A stretch of 64,000 nt of DNA. It comes from a bacterium (lineage in GTDB: Bacteria > Vulcanimicrobiota > Vulcanimicrobiia > Vulcanimicrobiales > Vulcanimicrobiaceae). The notes under the pieces are model-generated. The model worked only from the letters and a program-made list of their open reading frames with translations, did not search any database and was not told where the DNA came from. This document shows positions 1 to 9,250 of this stretch, piece by piece. The position numbers were made by a program, and so were the translations under genes. Within the stretch, counting starts at the first letter, position 1, and every line of letters begins with the position of its first letter. Location: NCBI GenBank assembly GCA_021805775.1, contig JAJZED010000008.1:75013-139012 (forward strand), in the 5' to 3' direction.

Positions 1-2218
1 ATAGATTTCCATCGGGGCCGACGATGATATCATATGGACTCGCGCTAGCACTAGGAATAGAAATCGCGGTGACGGCACCGCTTGGTGTGATGCGATCGAT
101 TGAGTTGTTCGGTGGGTCGGTAATCCAAATGTTTCCGTCGGGTCCCTCGACGGCCGTGTATACGTCAGGGATTGGGAGCGTGCCGGGTGGAGGGGTTGGA
201 AGCGGATACTGCGCGACGACGCAGGGAGGCGCACCGGCGGTCGCGCCGGCGGTCGAGAGAACATCGACTTTCCGGGAGGTCCCTTCGACGACCCAGAGGT
301 TCCCGTCGCTGCCGGTTGCGAGTCCGCTGAGATCGTTATTCGGATCGGAGATCGTTCCTGAAGATGGCGCGCAGAAGCTCAACGAGTTGTAGCTGAAGTC
401 GGTCGTCGGTGCTCCCGGCGATATGATTTCACCAAGGGATGGGCCCCCGGTCGTCGGCTTTTCTGTAACGAACGCGTTGCCGTTCGGGCCTAATGCCGCT
501 TGGACGAGTTGGTTCGCTTCGGAGACCGTGGTCCATGACTGCGAAATGGGACTGTATGCGTAGTACGCGGCTAATTGCGTCGAAAAGAGCATGAAGCCCG
601 AGGGCGAGACGACGAAGTCACCCGTGACCGATGATACTGCTGAAAGTGACGTCGTGACATTGCACGTGATTGATGTCGTGCCCGAGCACGCGGTCGATGG
701 GGCGAGGTTAAATATTCCATTCGCCGATGCGTCGGTGTACCAGAGCAACCCTTGGTACGACGCGAGGTTGACCGGATAGTGCGACGTACCGGGGGAAAGC
801 GAAACGCTCGATATGCACGATGTCGGCGAACCGACGCAGCTTGCGGGGCTGAAGACCTCCAGGTTCCCATTTGAGCCGCCGAACCAGATGTGGTTTCCGG
901 TTGGCCCGACGCTCAAACCTTCTGCGTTGACGAAGATCGCGCCCGAAACTTCACGTATCGTGTGCGGTGGAACGTTGATGCCGCCGCCAGTTTGCGGCGT
1001 TACATCGAATGACTGCGTGACGCTGACGCCATTCGCGTCGGTAATCACATATCCGCCAGCGCCTTGGCCGAAAGGCATAACGTCAAACGTGACGATACCC
1101 GAGTTCGCCGAACACGGCGTCGTAGCTCCGGTCGGCGGGGGTGCTGGCGGCGGACACACCGCATGCAGGGTGCCGCCGCTCGATGCCGCGGCCGCGGTGA
1201 AGGTCGCACCGGAGACTCCCGCTTCGGTTGCGGTGACGTTGAATGGAATCCCGACCGTCGCGTTCGTGAGTGAGATCGACGCCGCGACCTGAAGTGGGGC
1301 GATCGCGATTGTCATCGGAGTACTTCCGATGCCGACTTGCAGCGTACCTGACTTCAGATTCGTTCCCGACGTTGGCGTGCCGGGGGCATAAAAACTTGCG
1401 CCGGAGTAGGTCAGCGTGATGTTCGCCGGGACTGCGATAATGTTCGTACCGTTTGCGCTCGCACTTGGCGTTGCGTTCGCAGCTGGGTAGACGGAGTACG
1501 AGAGCGTGCCGTTGCTGGGGGTCGTTCCGCTGGGATCGGTGAGCGCAATCGGTATCGGCGATGCGAGCGCGCCGACGATGGTGTTGCCGGAAGCATCGGT
1601 TGCAGAGATCGTAAATGTTAGCGTGTTCGTTTTCCCATCGACCGGCGGAATCCAGGTGCCCTGCGTGGCGTTGTATACCGAGCCGGCGCTCGGGGCGGGT
1701 GTGGAGATGCTCGCTGAGGTGGTCACCGCGCCGAGCACGAGCTGCTGCGTGACGATGGTGGTCGCAACGCCCGGATTCACCGCGACCGTGAGGGTTCCCG
1801 AGGAGAGCAGGGCGCCGGTGCTGCTATACGCCTGAATCAGGAAGGTGTCGTTACCGGCGACGGCGCCGACGGTCACGGTGCAGGTGAAACCACTGCTGGT
1901 GAGTGCGGTGCAACTGCCTTGCCCCGGCGCGATGGCGATCGTCGTCGGCGGGATCGCCGGGCTTGGCGGCACGCCGTTGACGGCGGTGATCGTGATCTTC
2001 ACCGAGGTGGTGTTCCGCGAAAGATAGCGCGGGGTGCGAGCGGCGCTCGCCGTCGAGGGCGCGGGAAAGTGGAAGGTCATCGCGGCGCTCGGCCCCGTGC
2101 TCCCGACCGTCGGGTTGCTCGCCGACGGAATCGAGCCGCTCCCGCCTCCGCCGCATGCGGCGAGAACGGCCGCCGCTCCGAGGAGCGCGAGAATTCCGAG
2201 ACCGGCGCGATGGAGCAT
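1..2218 (-). CDS. Secreted lipoprotein with Ig-like region and streptogramin-lyase-like beta-propeller (3' end beyond window)
   Basis: The minus-strand frame opens at an ATG at 2218, preceded by a good Shine-Dalgarno (CGGAGG, about 8 nt upstream), and appears open to the window edge, so the C-terminus is missing. The N-terminus is a lipoprotein signal (charged start, Leu/Ala core, lipobox LAAC followed by Gly/Ser), so the protein should be exported and lipid-anchored. The middle is Thr/Val/Gly-rich, as in bacterial Ig-like domains. Near the window edge the translation shows blade motifs such as GPDGNIWITD and VGPDGNL, typical of virginiamycin B lyase-like and NHL beta-propellers. In large secreted lipoproteins these are usually structural or binding modules rather than proven antibiotic lyases. 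It lies 51 bp downstream of the glycosyltransferase gene on the same strand. Confidence 0.8.
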   Translation of the reverse strand, partial: MLHRAGLGILALLGAAAVLAACGGGGSGSIPSASNPTVGSTGPSAAMTFHFPAPSTASAARTPRYLSRNTTSVKITITAVNGVPPSPAIPPTTIAIAPGQGSCTALTSSGFTCTVTVGAVAGNDTFLIQAYSSTGALLSSGTLTVAVNPGVATTIVTQQLVLGAVTTSASISTPAPSAGSVYNATQGTWIPPVDGKTNTLTFTISATDASGNTIVGALASPIPIALTDPSGTTPSNGTLSYSVYPAANATPSASANGTNIIAVPANITLTYSGASFYAPGTPTSGTNLKSGTLQVGIGSTPMTIAIAPLQVAASISLTNATVGIPFNVTATEAGVSGATFTAAAASSGGTLHAVCPPPAPPPTGATTPCSANSGIVTFDVMPFGQGAGGYVITDANGVSVTQSFDVTPQTGGGINVPPHTIREVSGAIFVNAEGLSVGPTGNHIWFGGSNGNLEVFSPASCVGSPTSCISSVSLSPGTSHYPVNLASYQGLLWYTDASANGIFNLAPSTACSGTTSITCNVTTSLSAVSSVTGDFVVSPSGFMLFSTQLAAYYAYSPISQSWTTVSEANQLVQAALGPNGNAFVTEKPTTGGPSLGEIISPGAPTTDFSYNSLSFCAPSSGTISDPNNDLSGLATGSDGNLWVVEGTSRKVDVLSTAGATAGAPPCVVAQYPLPTPPPGTLPIPDVYTAVEGPDGNIWITDPPNNSIDRITPSGAVTAISIPSASASPYDIIVGPDGNL

Positions 2219-2269
2219 TAGAAGTACCTCCGAAAGAAGTAAGGTGCCCCTTCGCCGCCGTTGCGATTA

Positions 2270-3088
2270 CTACTTCTCACGCAGAGCGAGCCGCTCCGCT
2301 GCTACCATAAAGAGGCGGTCGAGGCTCGCGCCATATCGGCGGCGAGCTCGGATATCCTTATCGCGCCATTCCGCGGCGATCTCTAAGCTGCTGCGAGGGT
2401 CAGGGCGCACGACGAAACGGTTCTCGACGATATTGCCGGGGCGTCGATAGGGGATGAACGCCGAACCCGTTTCGATATCGACGTGCGCGACGGTGGCGCC
2501 GGTGTCGGTCGCAATCCTTGCGCCCGCGCGCTTTGCGCGCATGCAGAAATTAAAATCTTCGCTGACGCCGCTCTTCGGTGCAAGGCTAAACGACAGCGCT
2601 CCGGTGCGTTCGAGAAGTGAAGTGCGCATTAGCACGCAGTGAAACGCACACACGTCGATCTCGACGATCTCGCCGATGGTAAAGCGCGGCGCATACTGCT
2701 GAACCTGAACCGTCGTGGGCATGCCCTTTTCGACGATTGCGTAGAGCGCGCCGTCGCGAGCGACATAAGAACTAGGCGAGCAGAAGGGCCTTCGATCGCA
2801 TGAATAGGTGCCGAGTATATCGATCTCGTCGTGTTGTCGCAGCGAAGCGATGAGGCGCTCGATGGTGCCGGGTTCGAAGAACGCATCGTCGTCGAGCCAA
2901 AGTGTAAATTCGGCGTTGACGGCAAGCGCCGCCAGCGCGAGTTCGTTGCGAGCCTCGATGACGGGTTTTCCGCGAACATTGCGAATTTCGTACGCGATGT
3001 TGCCGAGATTGCCCGCAAGGGCGGCGCTCGTTTCGCTCGAAAGTTCCGCGCGCGATGGGATGCAAATGAGGATGTCGCGGTAGCGCAC
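2270..3088 (-). CDS. GT-A fold (family 2-like) glycosyltransferase
   Basis: This 272-residue protein has no signal peptide. The N-terminal strand (DILICIPSRAE) and the acidic metal/nucleotide-sugar motif LWLDDDAFFEPG at about residues 63-75 match GT-A glycosyltransferases. A later segment (SEDFNFCMRAKRAG) resembles the E-D acceptor-side motif of family 2 enzymes. It probably transfers a sugar from a nucleotide donor in the cytoplasm; donor and acceptor cannot be told from the sequence. It starts 3 bp after the RND pump stop codon, so the two are probably co-transcribed. Confidence 0.75.
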   Translation of the reverse strand: MRYRDILICIPSRAELSSETSAALAGNLGNIAYEIRNVRGKPVIEARNELALAALAVNAEFTLWLDDDAFFEPGTIERLIASLRQHDEIDILGTYSCDRRPFCSPSSYVARDGALYAIVEKGMPTTVQVQQYAPRFTIGEIVEIDVCAFHCVLMRTSLLERTGALSFSLAPKSGVSEDFNFCMRAKRAGARIATDTGATVAHVDIETGSAFIPYRRPGNIVENRFVVRPDPRSSLEIAAEWRDKDIRARRRYGASLDRLFMVAAERLALREK

Positions 3089-3091
3089 GGA

Positions 3092-6000
3092 TCAGCGCGA
3101 GCTTCCCGCGACCTCGGTAGCCTCACCCGCGGGGGCGATCCTCTCGCCGCCGGAACGACGATGCATGCGCGGTTCGACGTGCGTCGCTACCCACAGGTAG
3201 AGCGTTGGAATCACCAGCAACGAGAGCGTCGTCGAAACGAGCAAGCCGCCGATAACGACGGTGCCGAGCGGGGCCTGCGTTTGGCTGCCCTGTTCGATGC
3301 CGATCGCGATCGGCAGCATGCCGCCGACCGTCGCGAGGGTCGTCATCACGATCGGGCGCAGCCGCAGCGGCGCGGCTTGCAGCACGGCATCGCGGGCGCT
3401 TAACCCACGCGAACGCAGACGGTTCGTAAACTCGACGACGAGAATCGCGTTCTTCACGACGATGCCGACGAGCATCAAGACGCCGATAAACGCGGTGAGG
3501 CCGAACGAGCGATGCGTCAGCAGGAGCGCCAGCACGACGCCGATGCTCGCCAGCGGCACCGAGAGCATGATAACCAACGGATGGAGCAACGATTCGAATT
3601 GCGCCGCGAGCAACATATAGACCAGTAAAATCGCGAGTGCGACGATCAGCCCTAGGCTCGCGAAGGTGTTGGCTTGGTCGGTCACCGATTGCCCGAACTG
3701 CCAGCTATAACCCGGGGGCAAGGTGATGCGCGACATGGCGGCGGTCGCCTCGTCGACGACCTGGCCGAGCGGCGCATTGAGAAGCGTCGCCGTGACGTCC
3801 ATCTCGCGCTGTTTGTTCTGTCGCGTTATCTCCGATGGGCCGACGCCGAACGTCAGGTTCGCCAGCTCGCCTAGCGGCATCGTCGGCAGCGTGGTTTGGG
3901 TGAGCGGCGCGCTCGGCGTCACGCTCTGCGAAAGCGCACTCGAGGTCGTCGAAATCGGGACGCCGAGCATCGCAATCGCCGCCTCGCTGCGCCGTTGCGT
4001 GGGCGGTAATTGCACGACGATCGGGTACTGCGTGCCGTCGATTTGGAGATACGATGCGATGCTGCCGGCGGTCGCGGTGTCGATAGTCTGCGAAATATCG
4101 GCAGTCGAAACGCCGAGTCGAGCGGCGGTGGTGCGTTTGATGTTGACGTCGAGTTCGGGCTGCGTGGCGGTAATGCCGAGATCGGGGCGTGAAATGCCGC
4201 GAATCTTCTCCACGACGGGAAGCACCTGATCTTTAGCGATAGAGTAAAGTTTCGTGAAACTCGGGCCGTAGATCTGAATGTCGAGATCGCTCTGCCCGCG
4301 CGAAATAATGTTCGAAACGATATCGACGGTGTGTCCAAACGAAAGCAGACCGGGGATGTTTTCGAGCTTTTTTTGCCACTGCGCGACGTACGCGGCCGCC
4401 GCGTTGCCGACGATATTGGGTTTCAGCGTCACCGAGAGCGTCGCTTGATTGGTCACCGGAAGCGCGTTGAAGAGCCCTTGCGTGCCGACGATGATACCGA
4501 CGTTCTGCACGCGCGGGTCGCGCAGCATCGCGTTTTCAATTTTTTGCACTTCGGCGTTGGTGATGGCGAGCGCGGTGCCGTTGGGCGTGCGCAAAAAGAA
4601 GCGAACGTAGCGGGAATTCGAGGGCGGGAAAGTCTCGGTGGGAATGAGCCCGAGTTTTACAACGCCTATCGTCGCGATCACCAGCAGCAACGCGATTCCC
4701 GCGACGAGCCGTGGCCGATCGACGGCGTGCGCGAGGAGCGAGCGATAGGTCCGCTCGAACCGCGCGTATTGCACTTCGAAACGCGCCGAAAAGCGCTTGA
4801 ACGGATCGCGCGAAAGCTTTCCGTTGCCGGCGGCGATCTCGTTGCCGGCGAGCGAACTGAGCATCGGCACCGTCGTCACCGCCACCAGCAGCGAGAGCGC
4901 GACCGCGAGCATTACCATCACCGCAAAGGGCGTGAAGATAAGGCCCTGCAAGCCCGGAATCAGTACGAGCGGAACGAAGACGGTGATGACGGTGATCGAC
5001 GACGCGATGACCGCCGTAAGAATCTCGCCGGTCGCATCGATCGAGGCGCTCTTCGCATCTTTGCCCATCGCGCGATGGCGCGCGATGTTTTCGATCACCA
5101 CGATAGCGTCGTCGACGATGAGGCCGACCGCGAGCGCGAGCCCGCCGAGCGTCATGACGTTGAGCGAATAGCCGAAGACATACGCACCGAAGAGCGTGCC
5201 GAGCACGCTGATCGGCAGCGAGATTGCGACCACCAGCGTCGAACGCCAGGAATGCAGGAAGAGGAAGATGACGAGCACCGCGAGGATCGCGCCGTAGATA
5301 GCGGTGTGTTCGAGTGCGTTGACCGCTTGTAAGATAAAGGTGCGCTGGCCGAAGACGATGCCGATATGCATGCCGGGATAGCGCTTTTCGAGCTGCGCGA
5401 TTTTTCCGTAGATGCCGGCGGCGGTCGCGACGATATTGGCGTCGGGCTGCGCGTTGATGGTGATGCCGAGCGCGGGCTTACCATCGAGCCGTTCGAAACT
5501 GCGCTGCTCTTCGATCGCGTCTTTGACGCTGGCAACATCGCGCAGGTAGATCGGCACGCCGTTTTTGGTCGCGACGACGATGTCGCCGATCTGCGCGGCA
5601 TCTTTGAAGAGCGCGTTCGTGCGAACCTGATATTCGTTCGTGCCGACGCGAATGATGCCGGCGGGGAGATTGACGTTCTCCTGGCCGATGCGGCTTACGA
5701 GTTGGTCGAGCGAGAGGCCGTTAGCGGCGAGCAGACTTGCATCGGGCTCGACCATGACCGCCCGCTGTTGATCGACCCCGATGCTGACCTGCGCGACGCC
5801 GTTGACGGCGGAGAACTCATCGGCGATCTGGTTGGTGAAGAGCGAACCGAGATCGCGCAACGAGTAATTCGGATCGGTGACGTAGCCGCGAATCACCGGC
5901 AGCGAATTGGCGTCGAATTTAAAGATCTGCGGTTGCTGCAGCGTCGGATCGTTCGGCAGCTGGTTGCGGATGCGATCGATCTGTTGCTGCACGTCGACGG

Positions 6001-6319
6001 CGGCGGTATCGAGGTTGGTGCCGTAATGGAAGGTGGCGCGGACCTGGCTCTGCCCCTGTTCGCTCGTCGAGTTAATCATCGAGATGCCGTTGACGCGGCT
6101 GACGGCGTTTTCGATGGGGCGGGTGACGAGCGATTCGATTTGGTAGGGGCCGACGTTGGGGTAGTTGACGGTGACGGTGATCACCGGGGGCGAGAAGCTC
6201 GGCAGAAGAGCGACGGGGAGCCGCGGGATGGCGAAGACCCCCAAGACGACGAACGCTAAGGCGATCATCGAGACGGCGACGCGGCGGTTGACGGCGAAAC
6301 GAGCTAAACCCACAGTCAA
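3092..6319 (-). CDS. RND (AcrB/HAE1-type) multidrug efflux transporter
   Basis: This inner-membrane proton-driven pump of the resistance-nodulation-division family has 12 expected membrane segments and two large periplasmic loops. The first membrane segment follows VGLARFAVNRRVAV, and the acidic pair of the proton relay sits in VGLIVDDAIVVIEN (about residue 400). The second half repeats the fold (VGIVVKNAILVVEFTN). The frame is open to an ATG at 6472. I prefer TTG at 6319, which has GGAGAGAGG 9 nt upstream, gives about 1,075 residues (near the usual AcrB length) and leaves the divergent rpsF promoter outside the gene. No membrane fusion protein or outer-membrane channel is adjacent, so partners must be elsewhere. 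A glycosyltransferase follows 3 bp downstream. Confidence 0.93.
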   Translation of the reverse strand: MTVGLARFAVNRRVAVSMIALAFVVLGVFAIPRLPVALLPSFSPPVITVTVNYPNVGPYQIESLVTRPIENAVSRVNGISMINSTSEQGQSQVRATFHYGTNLDTAAVDVQQQIDRIRNQLPNDPTLQQPQIFKFDANSLPVIRGYVTDPNYSLRDLGSLFTNQIADEFSAVNGVAQVSIGVDQQRAVMVEPDASLLAANGLSLDQLVSRIGQENVNLPAGIIRVGTNEYQVRTNALFKDAAQIGDIVVATKNGVPIYLRDVASVKDAIEEQRSFERLDGKPALGITINAQPDANIVATAAGIYGKIAQLEKRYPGMHIGIVFGQRTFILQAVNALEHTAIYGAILAVLVIFLFLHSWRSTLVVAISLPISVLGTLFGAYVFGYSLNVMTLGGLALAVGLIVDDAIVVIENIARHRAMGKDAKSASIDATGEILTAVIASSITVITVFVPLVLIPGLQGLIFTPFAVMVMLAVALSLLVAVTTVPMLSSLAGNEIAAGNGKLSRDPFKRFSARFEVQYARFERTYRSLLAHAVDRPRLVAGIALLLVIATIGVVKLGLIPTETFPPSNSRYVRFFLRTPNGTALAITNAEVQKIENAMLRDPRVQNVGIIVGTQGLFNALPVTNQATLSVTLKPNIVGNAAAAYVAQWQKKLENIPGLLSFGHTVDIVSNIISRGQSDLDIQIYGPSFTKLYSIAKDQVLPVVEKIRGISRPDLGITATQPELDVNIKRTTAARLGVSTADISQTIDTATAGSIASYLQIDGTQYPIVVQLPPTQRRSEAAIAMLGVPISTTSSALSQSVTPSAPLTQTTLPTMPLGELANLTFGVGPSEITRQNKQREMDVTATLLNAPLGQVVDEATAAMSRITLPPGYSWQFGQSVTDQANTFASLGLIVALAILLVYMLLAAQFESLLHPLVIMLSVPLASIGVVLALLLTHRSFGLTAFIGVLMLVGIVVKNAILVVEFTNRLRSRGLSARDAVLQAAPLRLRPIVMTTLATVGGMLPIAIGIEQGSQTQAPLGTVVIGGLLVSTTLSLLVIPTLYLWVATHVEPRMHRRSGGERIAPAGEATEVAGSSR

Positions 6320-6371
6320 CCAGTTTCGCCTCTCTCCCTGGATGGGCCCTGAGGGAAATCTCGCCGAGCCC

Positions 6372-6402
6372 TTGACGCTGGGAGGCTTTCGCGTGATAGA
6401 CT
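6372..6402 (+). promoter_or_regulatory. Probable sigma-70-type promoter of rpsF-ssb
   Basis: TTGACG (6372-6377) and TAGACT (6397-6402) are separated by 19 bp, about 110 bp before the rpsF start. The -10 and following bases (TAGACTCTtgGGGTTG) closely match the region before rpsR (TAGACTCTctGGGTTG at 27176), which argues for a shared promoter/leader design. Confidence 0.55.
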
Positions 6403-6514
6403 CTTGGGGTTGTCCGGCGGTGCCATCAGGCGCCGTTCCACTGCTCGCCGCCTCGTTGCGGGGGGCCACCATACGACGGGCGCTCGCCTGCCGAGGTGTC
6501 CGAAGAAGGAAAAA

Positions 6515-6880
6515 ATGAACGACTACGAAGTGACTTACATCTTACGTCCCACCCTCGAAGAGGCCGACGTCGACGCGCGCGCGGAAGCGATCGCCGAGAT
6601 CGTCAAGGGACAGGGCGGCGAGATCGTCGCAACCGAAAAGCTCGGGAAGAAGCGCCTCGCCTACGAGATCGACGATCTCCGCGAGGGCTCGTACGTGACG
6701 ATGCAGTTCCGCTCGAGCGCGGCTGCCTCGCACGAACTCGAGCGCCAACTCGGCCTTCATGAGGATGTGATGCGCGCGCTGGTGGTTCGTCTCGATAAGC
6801 GTATGCTCGCGGCGATGGCCGCGATGGCTGCCCGCGCCGCCGCCCCCCAAACCACCGAATACCCGAGCGACCGCAACTAA
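6515..6880 (+). CDS. rpsF: 30S ribosomal protein S6
   Basis: The 121-residue protein begins MNDYEVTYILRP and has the S6 ferredoxin-like fold signature, including EKLGKKRLAYEIDDLREGSYV and the helix ending in RALVVRLD. S6 binds S18 and 16S rRNA in the small subunit platform. ATG at 6515 has an AGAAGG ribosome site 5-6 nt upstream. The upstream in-frame extension to 6404 is low-complexity and is not part of the protein. The Ala/Met-rich tail is slightly longer than in most S6 proteins. ssb lies 100 bp downstream, the conserved neighbour, but rpsR is 20 kb away. Confidence 0.97.
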   Translation: MNDYEVTYILRPTLEEADVDARAEAIAEIVKGQGGEIVATEKLGKKRLAYEIDDLREGSYVTMQFRSSAAASHELERQLGLHEDVMRALVVRLDKRMLAAMAAMAARAAAPQTTEYPSDRN

Positions 6881-6891
6881 GCGTTTTCACC

Positions 6892-6909
6892 GTGCCAGGC
6901 ACCTGGCAC
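6892..6909. repeat. Short perfect inverted repeat between rpsF and ssb
   Basis: GTGCCAGG and CCTGGCAC face each other across a 2-nt centre. No T-tract follows, so it is not a classical intrinsic terminator. It could be an operator, an RNA-processing hairpin or a weak attenuator. Confidence 0.45.
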
Positions 6910-6980
6910 AGGAGCGCGAGAGAATCGCTCGTACACGTTGACTCGGGGCGCATGACGCTCCGAGCGAGGGGAGATGCATC

Positions 6981-7418
6981 ATGGCCGGTTCGTACAATCG
7001 CGTTATTCTCGTCGGGAACCTGACCCGCGACCCCGAGCAGCGCGCGCTGCAGGGCGGCAAGAGCGTGACCAAATTTTCGTTGGCGGTGAATAACCCGCGC
7101 AATAAAGAGGAAGTCACGTTCGTCGATATCGTCGCCTGGGATCGCTTGGGCGAGACCTGCAACACCTACCTCAAGAAGGGCAGCAACTGTCTGGTTGAGG
7201 GGCGACTCGTCGTGCGTTCGTACGACGATAAAGACGGCGTGAAACGGAAAGCCGTCGAGGTCGTGATCGATAACATGCAGATGCTTGGCTCGCGCCCGCA
7301 AGGCATGGGCGGCGATGATGCGCACGACGGCGGAGGTGGGTATTCGCGCCCGACTGCGAACGCTGCGCCCGCGAACAATTTCTCGCACGAGGATCTCGAC
7401 GACGAAATTCCGTTTTGA
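6981..7418 (+). CDS. ssb: Single-stranded DNA-binding protein
   Basis: This is a 145-residue OB-fold protein. It starts MAGSYNRVILVGNLTRDPE and contains the conserved TKFSLAVN and FVDIVAWDRLGE segments. A Gly-rich linker and the acidic tip DDEIPF follow; this tip recruits repair and replication proteins. It protects ssDNA during replication and repair. The rpsF-ssb order is conserved in bacteria; here the next gene is a restriction island instead of rpsR. The short spacing to rpsF suggests co-transcription. Confidence 0.97.
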   Translation: MAGSYNRVILVGNLTRDPEQRALQGGKSVTKFSLAVNNPRNKEEVTFVDIVAWDRLGETCNTYLKKGSNCLVEGRLVVRSYDDKDGVKRKAVEVVIDNMQMLGSRPQGMGGDDAHDGGGGYSRPTANAAPANNFSHEDLDDEIPF

Positions 7419-7420
7419 GT

Positions 7421-7464
7421 GGGCAGTAAGTTCGTTAAGTTAAGTTAGTCCACTGACGAACGAA
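7421..7464. repeat. Left copy of 44-bp direct repeat bounding the Type I R-M island
   Basis: This 44-bp element starts 2 bp after the ssb stop codon and recurs at 17376-17419 in the same orientation with 40 of 44 bases identical, including a 21-bp exact core ending GACGAACGAA. TTCGTT and AACGAA inside it are inverted. The two copies enclose hsdM, hsdS, hsdR and the three-gene cassette. It may be an integration scar, a recombination site, or a transcript 3'-end element duplicated with the insert. Confidence 0.7.
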
Positions 7465-7711
7465 TAGTCCTTAGCATATAACGGATTGAGGGCGGAAAGG
7501 GCTTGCGCTATGCGCGGGTCCTTTTTCTTTTTTCCTCACCCTCGTCGCCTTGTCGTCACTCGGACGATTTGCGGCGCGGCCGGCCCGGTCGCGGCTTCAG
7601 CGACTCATCGGGGCTTCGAGGGCAGTAATGGCCCCACGGATTATCGAAATCCGGTTCGGGCGCCTAGTGGGCTTCGTCGCCTTTCGTTTGGGTGGCGCAC
7701 ATAGGAGGACT

Positions 7712-9250
7712 ATGCTAACCGGTGAGATTCGTAGCCAAATCGATAGTATTTGGAACGATTTTTGGTCGGGCGGTGTATCCAACCCGCTCTCCGTTATCGA
7801 GCAGATCACTTATCTGCTTTTTATCAAGCGCCTTGACGAACTTCAAACCCTTGAAGAAAAAAAGGCGTTAGTTCTCAAGCGACCGCTCGAACGCCCAACC
7901 TTCCCCGAGGGAAACGATCCGGAGGGGCGCCCTTACCGTGACCTTCGCTGGTCTGTTTTCAAGTCGTTTGAGCCACGCGAGATGTTCGCGGTCGTCGACC
8001 GGCACGTTTTCCCATTTCTGCAGCGCCTCGGCGGTGAAGGTTCCGCGTTCGCGCAGCACATGAAAGATGCGCGGCTCGCGATCGCGACCCCGGCGCTCCT
8101 GTCGAAGGCGGTCGAGAAGCTTGACGCTGTCCCGATGGAAGACCGCGACACCAAAGGCGACGTCTACGAGTATATGCTCGGCAAAATCGCTAGCGCTGGA
8201 CAGAACGGGCAATTTCGGACTCCGCGGCACATCATCGCCTTAATGGTTGAACTCGTTGCGCCGACGCCGACCGACATCATCTGCGACCCGGCCGCCGGGA
8301 CGTGCGGCTTCCTCGTCGCCGCTTCAGAGTATTTGCGGCGCGAGTACCCCGAGGTGATGCAAGACCCGAAGCTTCGCCAGCACTTCCACGATGAAGCGTT
8401 CAACGGCTTCGATTTCGACGCCACGATGCTGCGGATCGGCGCGATGAACATGATGTTGCACGGCGTCGAGGGTGCCAATGTGGCGTATCGCGATTCGCTC
8501 GCGGAGGATCACACGGCCGACTCAGGCCACTACAGCGTCATTCTCGCGAATCCGCCGTTCGCGGGATCGCTCGACTACGAGGCGACCGCTAAAGACCTCC
8601 AGCAGATCGTCAAGACGAAAAAGACCGAACTTTTGTTTCTGGCGCTCTTCCTGCGACTGCTAAAGGTCGGCGGTAGGGCCGCGGTCATAGTCCCTGAAGG
8701 CGTGTTGTTCGGCTCCTCCAAAGCGCACAAAGAACTGCGCCGCATGCTCATCGAGGATCACAAACTCGACGCGGTGATCTCGCTCCCGAGCGGTGTCTTC
8801 CGGCCGTACGCCGGTGTCTCTACAGCAATTCTGGTTTTCACGAAGACTGGCGTCGGCGGGACGGACTTCGTTTGGTTCTACGATATCGAGGCCGACGGCT
8901 GGTCCCTCGATGACAAACGCCAACCGTTGCTAAGCGACGACAAGCTCGGCCCACGTCCAGCCGCGGCGTTAAACGAGGGAGAACATGGGAAAAACAACCT
9001 CCCCGACGTTGCAACGCGTTGGCGCGATCGTGCAACGTCGGAATGCGACAGGCCACGCACCGCTCAAAGCTTCTGCATGGACAAAGCCGCGATCGCGGCA
9101 AACAACTACGATCTCTCGATCAATCGCTACAAAGAATCTAGCCACGAGGAGATCGACCACGCGTCGCCCGCTGAGATCATCGTCGAACTACGTCGGCTAG
9201 AAAGCGAAATCAGCGAGAGCCTTTCCCGGCTCGAAGAGCATATCGCATGA
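7712..9250 (+). CDS. hsdM: Type I restriction-modification DNA methyltransferase subunit
   Basis: This is the N6-adenine methyltransferase subunit of a Type I enzyme, which pairs with HsdS to methylate the target. The N-terminal HsdM helical region (IDSIWNDFWSGG) is followed by SAM motif I DPAAGTCGFL at about residue 192 and catalytic motif IV NPPF at about residue 280. The reading frame extends upstream to 7550, but ATG at 7712 directly follows AGGAGG and gives 512 residues, typical of the family. The stop overlaps the hsdS start by 4 bp (ATGA), indicating translational coupling. Confidence 0.95.
   Translation: MLTGEIRSQIDSIWNDFWSGGVSNPLSVIEQITYLLFIKRLDELQTLEEKKALVLKRPLERPTFPEGNDPEGRPYRDLRWSVFKSFEPREMFAVVDRHVFPFLQRLGGEGSAFAQHMKDARLAIATPALLSKAVEKLDAVPMEDRDTKGDVYEYMLGKIASAGQNGQFRTPRHIIALMVELVAPTPTDIICDPAAGTCGFLVAASEYLRREYPEVMQDPKLRQHFHDEAFNGFDFDATMLRIGAMNMMLHGVEGANVAYRDSLAEDHTADSGHYSVILANPPFAGSLDYEATAKDLQQIVKTKKTELLFLALFLRLLKVGGRAAVIVPEGVLFGSSKAHKELRRMLIEDHKLDAVISLPSGVFRPYAGVSTAILVFTKTGVGGTDFVWFYDIEADGWSLDDKRQPLLSDDKLGPRPAAALNEGEHGKNNLPDVATRWRDRATSECDRPRTAQSFCMDKAAIAANNYDLSINRYKESSHEEIDHASPAEIIVELRRLESEISESLSRLEEHIA

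Noticed and set aside
813..1292. Plus-strand ORFs in the first 2.2 kb
   Set aside because: They are antisense to the lipoprotein gene, which has a signal peptide, ribosome site and propeller motifs.
4331..5332. 333-residue plus-strand ORF opposite the RND pump
   Set aside because: Antisense shadow of a clear RND transporter; composition is Arg/Asp-rich and there is no ribosome site.
5366..6259. 297-residue plus-strand ORF
   Set aside because: Also antisense to the RND gene in high-GC DNA; no protein-like features.
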